A stretch of DNA of 64,000 bases, taken from Aquincola tertiaricarbonis (GTDB lineage Bacteria; Pseudomonadota; Gammaproteobacteria; Burkholderiales; Burkholderiaceae_C). The DNA lies in contig NZ_JZUE01000002.1 in NCBI RefSeq assembly GCF_000969605.1, positions 62,001 through 126,000 of the forward strand, in the 5' to 3' direction. A program made the translations under genes and the position numbers. Positions 1 to 7,947 of the stretch are shown here, one piece after another; position 1 is the first letter of the stretch; each line of letters starts with the position of its first letter. The notes beneath the pieces were generated by a model. That model had not been told where the DNA came from. It saw only the letters and a program-made list of their open reading frames with translations, and made no database searches.

Positions 1-1
1 T

Positions 2-226
2 TCGGCGCGTCGGCACGATACCGCGCAGGTTGCCGCAATGCGGTTGCCGGACGCGCGCTGGACCCACGCCGTGCTGGATGCCGGCATGGACGCGCTGCCC
101 TCGGCCGTCTTCCGCCTGCCGGTGCTGGCGCAGCAGGCCGCCCAGCCGCCGCCGGTCACCGGGCCGCCGCGGTCGCGGCAACCCGCGCGCGCGCACCGCA
201 GCCGCGCACCGCCTTCGCTGGCCTGA
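2..226 (+). CDS. C-terminal fragment of an unidentified protein (cut by left edge)
   Basis: A frame open from the left edge ends at the TGA at 224-226 and encodes about 74 residues. The first half (RRHDTAQVAAM, then DAGMDALPSAVFRLPVL) reads like ordinary protein; the last 30 residues are a low-complexity Pro/Arg/Ala tail. It could be the end of a real upstream gene or chance coding in high-G+C DNA. I do not recognise the family. The next gene starts about 90 bases downstream on the same strand. Confidence 0.25.
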   Translation, partial: SARRHDTAQVAAMRLPDARWTHAVLDAGMDALPSAVFRLPVLAQQAAQPPPVTGPPRSRQPARAHRSRAPPSLA

Positions 227-315
227 CGACCCGCGCGCACCGCTGCGCGCGAACTTCGCCTTCCTGAAGCCGGCGTGCCCGGGCCCTGGCCCGCGTGCGC
301 CCGTCAAAGCCATCG

Positions 316-2829
316 ATGAAAAACTCACCCTCCCTGGTGGCCCTGTACCTGGCCATCATCCTTGCCGGCCTGCTGTTGGCCTTGCCCAACGTGCTGCCCG
401 CCTCCCTGCTGGAGCGCTGGCCCGCCTTCCTCCCGCAAAACACAGTGGCCCTGGGCCTGGACCTGCGCGGCGGCTCCCACCTCGTGCTGGAAGTGGACGG
501 CAGCGAGCTGCGCCGCGAGCGCCTGCGCACCCTGGGCGAAGACGCCCGCCGCCTGCTGCGCGAAGCCGACATCCCTTGGCGCAGCGTGGAGCCGGCCGAA
601 CGGGGCGTGGCCATCACCTTGCGCTCGGCGGCGCAGCAAGACCGTGCGCTGGAACTCATGCGCACGCTGTCGCAACCCGTCGGCGCAGCGCGGCAGGACC
701 TGGCAGTGTCGCGCCGTGGCGGCGACGCCGTCGACGTGCTGCTCACCGAGGAGGGCCTGCACCAGTCGGTCGGCCGCGCCGTGGAGCAGAGCCTCGAAGT
801 GATCCGCCAGCGGGTGGACCAGGTGGGCGTGGCCGAGCCCACCATCCAGCGCATCGGCGCCGACCGCATCCTGGTGCAGTTGCCCGGCCTGCAGGACCCG
901 GCGCAGCTGCGCGCCCTGCTGGGCTCCACCGCCAAGATGAGCTTCCATCTGCTGGGCGACGGAAACGGCAACGGCATTGACGGCGTGCGCACCCTGCGCG
1001 ATGCCCAGGGCAACAGCTACCCGGTGAACCTGCGGGTGGAGCTGGGCGGCGACCGTCTCTCCGACGCCAGCGCCGGCTTCGATCCCGAGACCCGCGAGCC
1101 GGTGGTCAACTTCCGCTTCGACCGCACCGGCGCGCGTGAATTCGCGGCCATCACGCAGGCCAACGTGGGCCGGGCCTTCGCCATCGTGCTGGATGGCCAG
1201 GTGCTGAGCGCGCCGGTCATCCGCGAGCCCATCACCGGCGGCTCGGGCCAGATCTCCGGCAGCTTCACGGTGCAGGAGGCCACCACGCTGTCGGCGCTGC
1301 TGCGCGCCGGCGCCCTGCCCGCCAAGCTCACGGTGATCGAGGAGCGCAGCGTGGGCGCCGACCTGGGTGCGGACGTGATCGAGCGTGGCGTGCAGGCCGG
1401 CATCGGTGCCTTCGTGCTGGTGTGCCTGTTCCTCTTCCTGCTGTATGGCGGCTGGGGCCTGGTGGCCAACGTGGCGCTGTCGCTCAACGTGGTGCTCACC
1501 GTGGCCGGCATGAGCCTGCTGGGGGCCACGCTCACCCTGCCCGGCATTGCCGGCATCGTGCTGGGCATCGGGCTGGCGGTGGATGCCAACGTGCTGATCA
1601 ACGAGCGCATCCGGGAGGAGACCCTGCGCGGCCGGCCCGCGCTGGCCGCCATCGACGCCGGTTTCCGGCGGGCCTACGCCACCATCATGGACAGCAACGT
1701 CACCGCGCTGATCGCCACGGTGCTGCTGTTCTGGTTCGGCTCCGGTCCGGTGCGCGGCTTTGCGGTGACCATGGCGCTGGGCATCGTCATCTCGATGTTC
1801 ACCGCGGTGTCGGTGGTCAAGGTGATGATGCTGTCCATCGCCCGCCGCCGGCGGCTGAAGACCCTGCAGATCCGGCCGCTGCTGGGCTTTCGCCCGGTGC
1901 CCGACGGCACGCGCTTCGACTTCATGAAGACCCGCTTCATCGGCTTCGGACTGGCGGCGGCGATGGTGCTGGGCTCGTTGCTGCTGCTGCTGCGGCCGGG
2001 GCTGGATTTCGGCATCGACTTCCGCGGCGGCATCCAGGTGGAAGTGGCCACCAGCGCCCCGGCCGACCTGTCGCGCTACCGCGCGCAGCTCGACGGGCTG
2101 GGCCTGGGCGAGGTTTCGCTGCAGACGATGGACGGTGAAGGCCGGCTGCTGGTGCGGCTGGAGCAGCAACCCGGCGGCGAAGCCCGCCAGACCGAGGCGG
2201 TGGAGCGGCTGAAGACCGCGGTGCAGGCGATCGACCCCGGGGCCCGCTTCGAGCGCACCGAGGTGGTCGGCCCCAAGGTCAGCGGCGAGCTGGCCACCGC
2301 CGGCGTGCTGGCCGTCATCCTCGCCAGCATCGCGATGCTCATCTACATCTGGGTGCGCTTCGAGTGGCCGTTCGCGGTGGGCGCGATCCTGACGCTGGTG
2401 CTGGACGTGGTGCTGACGCTGGGCCTGTTCGCATGGACGGGGCTGGACTTCAGCCTCACCGCCATCGCCGCGCTGCTGACGCTGGTGGGCTATTCGGTCA
2501 ACGACAAGGTGGTGGTGTACGACCGCATGCGGGAAAACCTGCGCGCGCGGCGCGAGCTGCCGCTGCGCGAGGCCATCAACCTGTCGATCAACCAGACGCT
2601 CACGCGCAGCCTCTACACCTCCGTCACCGCCTTCCTGGCGGTGCTGCCGCTGGCGCTGTGGGGTGGCGCGGCGGTGGCCAGCTTCGCGGTGCCGATGGCC
2701 TTCGGCATCGTGATCGCGGCGGCCACGTCGGTGTTCATCGCGGCGCCCATCCTGCTGCTGCTGGGCGACTGGCGCGGCCGTCGGGGCAAGGCGATGTTTG
2801 CGGCCGCCGCGCCGGCACCGGCGCTTTAG
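316..2829 (+). CDS. secDF: Fused protein translocase subunit SecDF
   Basis: SecD and SecF are inner-membrane partners of SecYEG that use the proton gradient to pull exported proteins through the channel. Both halves are present in one 837-residue chain. The SecD half starts with a membrane segment, then GLDLRGGSHLVLEVD (about residue 50), the periplasmic P1 region, and the membrane motif VDANVLINERIREE (about residue 422). The SecF half starts with a membrane segment followed by DFGIDFRGGIQVEV (about 564), and has SVNDKVVVYDRMREN near the end. The ATG at 316 is preferred over an in-frame GTG at 295 because the first membrane segment follows it directly; neither has a strong ribosome binding site. 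Most betaproteobacteria carry separate secD and secF after yajC. No yajC is seen here, so this may be an additional, fused copy (inference). Confidence 0.93.
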   Translation: MKNSPSLVALYLAIILAGLLLALPNVLPASLLERWPAFLPQNTVALGLDLRGGSHLVLEVDGSELRRERLRTLGEDARRLLREADIPWRSVEPAERGVAITLRSAAQQDRALELMRTLSQPVGAARQDLAVSRRGGDAVDVLLTEEGLHQSVGRAVEQSLEVIRQRVDQVGVAEPTIQRIGADRILVQLPGLQDPAQLRALLGSTAKMSFHLLGDGNGNGIDGVRTLRDAQGNSYPVNLRVELGGDRLSDASAGFDPETREPVVNFRFDRTGAREFAAITQANVGRAFAIVLDGQVLSAPVIREPITGGSGQISGSFTVQEATTLSALLRAGALPAKLTVIEERSVGADLGADVIERGVQAGIGAFVLVCLFLFLLYGGWGLVANVALSLNVVLTVAGMSLLGATLTLPGIAGIVLGIGLAVDANVLINERIREETLRGRPALAAIDAGFRRAYATIMDSNVTALIATVLLFWFGSGPVRGFAVTMALGIVISMFTAVSVVKVMMLSIARRRRLKTLQIRPLLGFRPVPDGTRFDFMKTRFIGFGLAAAMVLGSLLLLLRPGLDFGIDFRGGIQVEVATSAPADLSRYRAQLDGLGLGEVSLQTMDGEGRLLVRLEQQPGGEARQTEAVERLKTAVQAIDPGARFERTEVVGPKVSGELATAGVLAVILASIAMLIYIWVRFEWPFAVGAILTLVLDVVLTLGLFAWTGLDFSLTAIAALLTLVGYSVNDKVVVYDRMRENLRARRELPLREAINLSINQTLTRSLYTSVTAFLAVLPLALWGGAAVASFAVPMAFGIVIAAATSVFIAAPILLLLGDWRGRRGKAMFAAAAPAPAL

Positions 2830-3060
2830 TCAGGCGTGGGCGGCCTCCAGCCCCACCAGCGGCTGGTAGGCCGCCGTCTCCATGTTCATGCTGCGCACGA
2901 ACGACGCCGGATCAACGTCCTGCCTGTGGTAGCGGCAGCTGCGCTGGCTGACGCCATGCCAGCCGAGATCGTCGCTGGCGCACAGGATCTCGCCCGGCAC
3001 CCACACCGGCAATTCGGCATGGCCGATGACGGGCGGGCGGGCGGGGGCAGACGATGTCAA
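2830..3060 (-). pseudogene. Probable N-terminal remnant of an AraC-family regulator
   Basis: A 76-codon frame with a TTG start contains PVWVPGEI and DDLGWHGVSQRSCRYHRQDV. This resembles the conserved opening of a group of AraC-type regulators (consensus from memory: WVPGE...LGW.G...R.YRY...DV). After about 45 residues the similarity stops; the chain ends 30 residues later without the sensor domain or helix-turn-helix. It lies directly against the secDF stop codon on the opposite strand. The simplest reading is a decayed gene left by a deletion. It could instead be a short functional orphan or a chance frame. Confidence 0.35.
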
Positions 3061-3135
3061 TGCGGGTTGGCCCCGGCAGCGGCGCGGCCGGCCGCGGGCG
3101 CGGCAAGCAGTAAGCTGGACCGAAGGAAGTCAACC

Positions 3136-3501
3136 ATGTCGCCATCGGCCGCTGCACCGTTTGTCTACCGGCTTCGTCGCACCGCGGCGGGGCTGCTGCT
3201 GGCGGCGGCCGCCGTGGCGGTGCAGGCGCAGCCCGCCCCGGCAGCTGACGCATCGCGCATCGCACTGCACGCGCTGGCCGCCACCTGCGCCAACTGCCAC
3301 GGCAGCGAAGGCCGCCCGGCCGACGCAGCAATGCCGCCGCTGGCCGGGCTGCCGCAGGCCTTCGTGGTGGCGCAGATGCGGGCCTTCCGCAGCGGCGAGC
3401 GACCGGCCACGGTGATGCACCAGATCGCCCGCGGCTACACCGAGGCGCAGGTGCAGGCCCTGGCCGGCTACTTCGCCAGCCTGCCGGGGCCGGCGCGGTG
3501 A
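3136..3501 (+). CDS. Class I c-type cytochrome, putative FCSD cytochrome subunit
   Basis: The 121-residue protein has an N-terminal signal peptide (basic YRLRR, hydrophobic core at residues 17-30, cleavage near AQAQ) and one haem-binding motif CANCH at 51-55. Methionines in the second half (AQMRAF and ATVMHQ) are candidate axial ligands. The ATG at 3136 has a good ribosome binding site (GAAGGAAG) about 8 bases upstream. The stop codon overlaps the GTG of the flavoprotein gene that follows. In flavocytochrome c sulfide dehydrogenase (FccAB/SoxEF) a small periplasmic cytochrome takes electrons from the flavoprotein, and this gene order fits that pair. Whether the substrate here is sulfide is inferred from the neighbour. 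Confidence 0.85.
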   Translation: MSPSAAAPFVYRLRRTAAGLLLAAAAVAVQAQPAPAADASRIALHALAATCANCHGSEGRPADAAMPPLAGLPQAFVVAQMRAFRSGERPATVMHQIARGYTEAQVQALAGYFASLPGPAR

Positions 3502-4760
3502 GGCGACGCAGCTTCATCGCCGGCGGCGCGCTGGTGGCCGGCGTGGGCTGCGCCGGCGTGGCGCCGCGGGCACCGGCACGGGTGGTGGTGATCGGTGGCG
3601 GCTTTGGCGGCGCCACCGCGGCGCGCTACATCCGGCTGCTGTCGGAAGGGCACGTGCAGGTCACGCTGGTGGAGCCGCAGGCGGCCTTCGTCTCCTGCCC
3701 AGTGTCCAACCTGGTGGTAGGTGGGCTGAAGACGCTGGCCGACATCACCCTGCCCTACGACACCCTGGTGCGGCGCCATGGCGTGCAGTGGCTGCGCGAC
3801 AGCGCCGTGGCCATCGACGTCGATCGCCGCAGCGTGCAGCTGGCCGGCGGCCAGCGCATCGGCTACGACCGGCTGGTGCTGTCGCCCGGCGTGCAGCTGA
3901 TGCATGAGCGCATCGAGGGCCTGCCGCAGGCGCATGCCGAAGGACGCGTGCTGCATGCCTGGAAGGCCGGGCCCGAGACCGCCGCGCTGCACCGGCAGCT
4001 GCAGGCCCTGCCCGATGGCGGCGTGTTTGCCATCACCGTGCCGCTGGCGCCCTACCGCTGCCCGCCCGGGCCCTATGAACGGGCCAGCCTGGTGGCCGAC
4101 TGGCTGCGGCTGCACAAGCCACGCGCCAAGGTGCTGGTGCTGGACGCCAACGACGACGTGGTGTCCAAGCCCGCGCTGTTCAAGCAGGCCTGGGCCGAGC
4201 TGCATGCGGGCCGCCTGGAGTACCGGCCGCAGCATGCGCTGGCCGGCGTGGACGCGGCGCGCGGCCTGCTGCGCTTCGAGGTGCAGGCCGACGTGCGGGC
4301 CGACGTGCTCAACGTGCTGCCGCCAATGCGGGCCGGCGACATCGCGGTGGCCAGCGGGCTGGCCACGGTGAACGGCCGCTGGTGCCCGGTGCACTGGCGC
4401 AGCTTCGAGTCGGTGCATGCGACCGGCGTGCATGTGCTGGGCGATGCGGTGCAGGCCGCGGCGCAGATGCCCAAGTCGGGCCACATGGCCAACAACCATG
4501 CCAAGGTGGCCGCGGCCGCCATCGTCGCCGAGCTGGCCGGCCTGCCGCCGCCGGCCGAGCCGATGCTGACCAACACCTGCTACAGCCTGGTGAGCGCGAC
4601 CGAGGCCATCCACGTGGCCAGCGTGCACCGCTACGACGCGGCCTCGCAAACCTTCAACGTGGTGCTGGGCTCGGGCGGCGTGTCGGCCATGCGCTCGGCG
4701 CAGGAAGCGCGGCTGGCCGAAGCCTGGGCGCGCAACACCTGGGCCGACATGCTGGGCTGA
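3498..4760 (+). CDS. fccB: Tat-exported FAD flavoprotein, sulfide dehydrogenase (FccB/SoxF) type
   Basis: The 420-residue protein starts at a GTG overlapping the cytochrome stop codon (GTGA), which implies translational coupling. A twin-arginine signal (RRRSFIAGG, residues 2-10) sends the folded flavoprotein to the periplasm. The FAD-binding loop is IGGGFGG at 32-38. Two cysteines lie where FccB places its redox-active disulfide: Cys67 in FVSCPVSN and Cys361 in NTCYSLVS. Length matches the family (about 400-430). The enzyme oxidises sulfide (or a related reduced sulfur species) and passes electrons to the paired cytochrome. A link to full Sox thiosulfate oxidation is possible, but no sox genes are in the window. 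Confidence 0.88.
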   Translation: MRRRSFIAGGALVAGVGCAGVAPRAPARVVVIGGGFGGATAARYIRLLSEGHVQVTLVEPQAAFVSCPVSNLVVGGLKTLADITLPYDTLVRRHGVQWLRDSAVAIDVDRRSVQLAGGQRIGYDRLVLSPGVQLMHERIEGLPQAHAEGRVLHAWKAGPETAALHRQLQALPDGGVFAITVPLAPYRCPPGPYERASLVADWLRLHKPRAKVLVLDANDDVVSKPALFKQAWAELHAGRLEYRPQHALAGVDAARGLLRFEVQADVRADVLNVLPPMRAGDIAVASGLATVNGRWCPVHWRSFESVHATGVHVLGDAVQAAAQMPKSGHMANNHAKVAAAAIVAELAGLPPPAEPMLTNTCYSLVSATEAIHVASVHRYDAASQTFNVVLGSGGVSAMRSAQEARLAEAWARNTWADMLG

Positions 4761-4763
4761 CGC

Positions 4764-5534
4764 TCAGATCGACGGCTCCAGCGCCAGCATGCGCACCCGC
4801 GCGTTCTCGACATGGGCACGCATGCAGCGGCGGGCGCCCTCGGCGTCCTGCGCCTCGATCAGCGCATACAGCGCGCGGTGCTCGTCCAGCGCCTCCTGCG
4901 TGCGGCGCCAGGGCTTCATGTGGGCCAGGTGGCGCCACAGGTTCACCGCGCGGCTCACGTCGTACTCCAGCATCTTGAGCACGCCCACCAGCCGCGGGTT
5001 GGCGGTGGCCTGGGCGATGGCCTCGTGGAAGCCGTAGTCGAAGTGGTGCGCCACGTCGCCGCGCGCATGCGCCTGCTCGAAGCCGTCGAGCATCTGCCGC
5101 ATGCGGGCCAGGTCGGGCGGCTGGCGGCGCAGTGCGGCCAGCGCGGCGCATTCGGGCTCCACCATCAGCCGCAGCTCGATGCCATGCAGGATGTGGCTCA
5201 GGTCGGCCGCCGTGCTGCGCGCTGACTGGCTGGCCGAGGCCGCCGCAGCCGGCTGCGTGGCCACGTAGCTGCCCGAGCCGCGCACCGACTGCACCAGCCG
5301 TTCCGCACGCAGCCGGTCCAGCGCCTGTCGCACCACCGGGCGCGAGACCTGGAAGGCCTCGGCCAGCGCCAGCTCCGACGGCAGCCGGGCGCCCGCGGCC
5401 AGCTGGCCGGTCATGATCGAGTGGAACAGGCTGTCGTACACCCGTTCGGCAAAGCGCTCGTTGCGCAGCGGGCGCACGGGTGCCACCGCCGGGCCGCTGG
5501 CGTGCGCATCGTCGGAAGCTTCGTGTCGAGACAT
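4764..5534 (-). CDS. GntR-family transcriptional regulator (FadR/FCD subfamily)
   Basis: The N-terminal winged helix-turn-helix is clear: RVYDSLFHSIMTGQLAAGARL, PSELALAEAFQVSRPVVRQAL and RGSGSYVA. It is followed by an all-helical FCD ligand-binding domain with the conserved Glu/His-rich helices (RLMVEPECAALAAL, FHEAIAQATANP, EHRALYALIEAQDAEGARRCMRAHV). FCD regulators bind small carboxylates or sugar acids through a metal held by Asp/His residues. I chose the ATG at 5534 over one 42 bases upstream because a matching operator-like repeat (5554-5574) would otherwise fall inside the coding region. It is divergent from the aldehyde dehydrogenase operon and probably represses it and itself. Confidence 0.88.
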   Translation of the reverse strand: MSRHEASDDAHASGPAVAPVRPLRNERFAERVYDSLFHSIMTGQLAAGARLPSELALAEAFQVSRPVVRQALDRLRAERLVQSVRGSGSYVATQPAAAASASQSARSTAADLSHILHGIELRLMVEPECAALAALRRQPPDLARMRQMLDGFEQAHARGDVAHHFDYGFHEAIAQATANPRLVGVLKMLEYDVSRAVNLWRHLAHMKPWRRTQEALDEHRALYALIEAQDAEGARRCMRAHVENARVRMLALEPSI

Positions 5535-5553
5535 GGCTGCAGGGGATGCAAAA

Positions 5554-5574
5554 GCTGTCTGCCAGGCTGACAGC
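5554..5574. promoter_or_regulatory. Inverted repeat 1, candidate GntR operator
   Basis: The sequence is a perfect 6-bp inverted repeat, GCTGTC-N9-GACAGC. It lies 20 bases before the regulator's start codon and shares 13 of 21 positions, including both half-sites, with the repeat at 5623-5643. Position and symmetry fit autoregulation by the GntR-family protein; no binding has been shown. Confidence 0.45.
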
Positions 5575-5622
5575 ATGCGGTGCGGACTGGGCCCGGTCGC
5601 TCAGGGAATCCACCGAGCAAAA

Positions 5623-5643
5623 GCAGTCAATCGCACTGACAAC
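5623..5643. promoter_or_regulatory. Inverted repeat 2, candidate GntR operator
   Basis: The second copy, GCAGTC-N7-CTGACAAC, is centred 69 bases from the first and overlaps the putative -35 element of the aldehyde dehydrogenase promoter. Inner symmetry is GTCA-N7-TGAC. A bound repressor would block polymerase here. Confidence 0.45.
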
Positions 5644-5666
5644 TTGCCCGGGCCCGAACCTATGAT
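5636..5666 (+). promoter_or_regulatory. Candidate sigma-70 promoter of the aldehyde dehydrogenase operon
   Basis: CTGACA (5636-5641, five of six consensus bases) and TATGAT (5661-5666, five of six) are separated by 19 bases, slightly more than the usual 17. The -10 element is one of few A/T-rich hexamers in this region and lies 40 bases before the GTG start. The -35 element sits within inverted repeat 2. Confidence 0.4.
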
Positions 5667-5705
5667 GGCCCGCACCCCCATGAAGAACACACGCAGGAGA
5701 CCAGC

Positions 5706-7142
5706 GTGAAGCAGCACTTCATCGACAACCGCGCGGTGGCGCCTTCCAGCGGCGAGCGCATCCCGGTGCTCGATCCCTCCGACGGCCAGCCCTTCGAGGA
5801 ACTGGCCCGCGGCAATGCGGCCGACATCGACCTGGCGGTGCAGGCTGCCCGCCGCGCCTACGACGTCGGCCCCTGGGGCCGCATGCCCGCGGCAGAACGC
5901 GGCCGGTTGCTGCAGCGACTGTCGGCCAGGCTGGCCGACCATGCCGAGGAACTGGCCGCCCTCGAGGCCCGCGACTGCGGCAAGCCGCTCAAGCAGGCCC
6001 GCGCCGATGCGGCGGCCATCGCCCGCTACTTCGAGTTCTATGCCGGCGCAGCCGACAAGCTGCATGGCGAAACCCTGCCCTACCAGGCCGGCTACACCGT
6101 GCTGACGCTGCGCGAGCCGCACGGCGTCACCGGCCACATCGTGCCCTGGAACTATCCGCTGCAGATCTTCGGCCGCAGCGTGGGCGGCTCCCTGGCTGCG
6201 GGCAATGCCTGCGTGGTCAAGCCGGCGGAAGATGCCTGCCTGTCGCTGCTGCGCGTGGCCGAGCTGGCGGCCGAGGTGGGCTTGCCGCCGGGCGTGCTGA
6301 ACATCGTCACCGGTTATGGCCATGAGGCGGGCGACGCACTGGTGCGGCATCCGGGCATCGACCATGTGTCCTTCACCGGCTCGCCCGCCATCGGTCAGGT
6401 GGTGGTGCGGGCCGCTGCCGAGCACCACACGCCGGTGACGCTGGAGCTGGGCGGCAAGTCGCCGCAGATCGTGTTCGACGATGCGGACGTGGACAGGATG
6501 CTGCCGGTGGTGATCAATGCCATCGTGCAGAACGCCGGCCAGACCTGCTCCGCCGGCAGCCGGCTGCTGGTGCAGCGCAAGTTGTATGGACAAGTGCTGG
6601 AACGCCTGGGCGAGGCCTTCGGCCGCCTGCGCGTGGGCAGCGCCACCATGGACCTGGACTGCGGGCCGCTGATCCGCCGCAGCCAGCTGCAGCGCGTGGC
6701 CGGCTTCATCGACGAGGCGCGTGCGGACGGCCTGCCGATCGTGGCCCAGGGCCGCATCGAGCCCGGCGTGCCGGCCGGCGGTTTCTACCAGGTGCCCACG
6801 CTGCTGCGCGACGTGCCGCCCGGCCACCGGCTGGCGCAGCAGGAGGTGTTCGGCCCGGTGCTGGCCGCCCTGCCCTTCGACACCGAAGACGACGCGGTGC
6901 GCATCGCCAACGGCACGCCCTACGGCCTGGTGGCCAGCGTATGGACCCGCGACGGCGGCCGCCAGCTGCGCATGGCGCGGCGGGTGCGGGCCGGCCAGGT
7001 GTTCGTCAACAACTACGGCGCCGGCGGCGGCGTGGAGCTGCCCTTCGGCGGCGTGAAGGCCAGCGGCCATGGCCGCGAGAAGGGCTTCGAGGCGCTGTAT
7101 GCCTTCACCGTGCTCAAGACGGTGGCCATCCAACATGACTAG
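5706..7142 (+). CDS. NAD(P)-dependent aldehyde dehydrogenase
   Basis: The 478-residue protein is full length for the ALDH superfamily and oxidises an aldehyde to the acid. Visible landmarks are the oxyanion Asn149 in PWNYP, the general base Glu247 in LELGGKSP, the catalytic Cys281 in GQTCSAGSR, FTGSP in the cofactor-binding part, and EVFGPV near the C-terminus. It starts with GTG, 7 bases after a clear AGGAGA. It is the first gene of a three-gene operon with a short-chain dehydrogenase and a TRAP binding protein, divergent from a GntR regulator. This suggests uptake and oxidation of an alcohol, aldehyde or hydroxy acid. The substrate cannot be read from the sequence. Confidence 0.92.
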   Translation: MKQHFIDNRAVAPSSGERIPVLDPSDGQPFEELARGNAADIDLAVQAARRAYDVGPWGRMPAAERGRLLQRLSARLADHAEELAALEARDCGKPLKQARADAAAIARYFEFYAGAADKLHGETLPYQAGYTVLTLREPHGVTGHIVPWNYPLQIFGRSVGGSLAAGNACVVKPAEDACLSLLRVAELAAEVGLPPGVLNIVTGYGHEAGDALVRHPGIDHVSFTGSPAIGQVVVRAAAEHHTPVTLELGGKSPQIVFDDADVDRMLPVVINAIVQNAGQTCSAGSRLLVQRKLYGQVLERLGEAFGRLRVGSATMDLDCGPLIRRSQLQRVAGFIDEARADGLPIVAQGRIEPGVPAGGFYQVPTLLRDVPPGHRLAQQEVFGPVLAALPFDTEDDAVRIANGTPYGLVASVWTRDGGRQLRMARRVRAGQVFVNNYGAGGGVELPFGGVKASGHGREKGFEALYAFTVLKTVAIQHD

Positions 7143-7161
7143 ACAAGCAGGAGACCAGCGA

Positions 7162-7923
7162 ATGCGTGTGCAGGGCAAGTCCATCATCGTCACCGGTTCG
7201 GGCGGTGGCATCGGCGAAGGCATCGCGCGGCGCCTGGCCGCCGAGGGCGGGCGCGTGGTGGTCAACGACGTGAACGAGGCGGCCGGCCGCCGGGTGTGCG
7301 AGGCCATCGTGGCCGAAGGCGGCAGCGCCACCTTCGTGAAGGCCGACGTCACGAAGACGGCAGAGATGCAGGCGCTGGTGGCCGCCGCGGTGCAGGCCTT
7401 CGGCCGGCTCGACGTGATGGTGAACAACGCCGGCTGGACGCACCGCAACCGGCCGATGCTGGAAGTGAGCGAGGAAGAGTTCGACAGGCTCTACGCCATC
7501 AACGTCAAGAGCATCTACCTCTCCGCGCTGCATGCGGTGCCGGTGATGCGCAGCCAAGGCGGCGGCAGCATCATCAACATCGCCTCCACCGCCGGCGTGC
7601 GGCCGCGGCCCGGCCTGACCTGGTACAACGGATCGAAGGGCGCGGTGATCACCACCAGCAAGTCGATGGCGGCCGAGCTGGGCCCGGACAACATCCGGGT
7701 CAACTGCATCAACCCGGTGTTCAACCCCGATACCGCGCTGTCGGCGGAGTTTGCCGGCGGCCCGGTGGACGAGGCCCGACGCGCCAGGTTCCTGGCCACC
7801 ATCCCGCTCGGGCGCTTCAGCACCGCGCTGGATGTGGCCAATGCCGCGCTGTACCTGGCCAGCGACGAGGCCTCGTTCATCTCGGGCGTGTGCATCGAGG
7901 TCGATGGCGCCCGCTGCGTCTAG
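7162..7923 (+). CDS. Short-chain dehydrogenase/reductase (SDR)
   Basis: The 253-residue classical SDR has the nucleotide-binding motif TGSGGGIGEG near the N-terminus, NNAG in the Rossmann fold, the catalytic Ser in NIASTAG, and Tyr155/Lys159 in YNGSK. An acidic residue after the second strand (VVVNDVNE) suggests preference for NAD(H). Translation starts at the ATG at 7162 behind AGGAGA; an earlier in-frame start would overlap the aldehyde dehydrogenase. It probably oxidises an alcohol to the carbonyl compound handled by the neighbouring dehydrogenase, but the order of reactions is inference. Confidence 0.92.
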   Translation: MRVQGKSIIVTGSGGGIGEGIARRLAAEGGRVVVNDVNEAAGRRVCEAIVAEGGSATFVKADVTKTAEMQALVAAAVQAFGRLDVMVNNAGWTHRNRPMLEVSEEEFDRLYAINVKSIYLSALHAVPVMRSQGGGSIINIASTAGVRPRPGLTWYNGSKGAVITTSKSMAAELGPDNIRVNCINPVFNPDTALSAEFAGGPVDEARRARFLATIPLGRFSTALDVANAALYLASDEASFISGVCIEVDGARCV

Positions 7924-7947
7924 TCCAACAACACAGGAGACCCCCGC

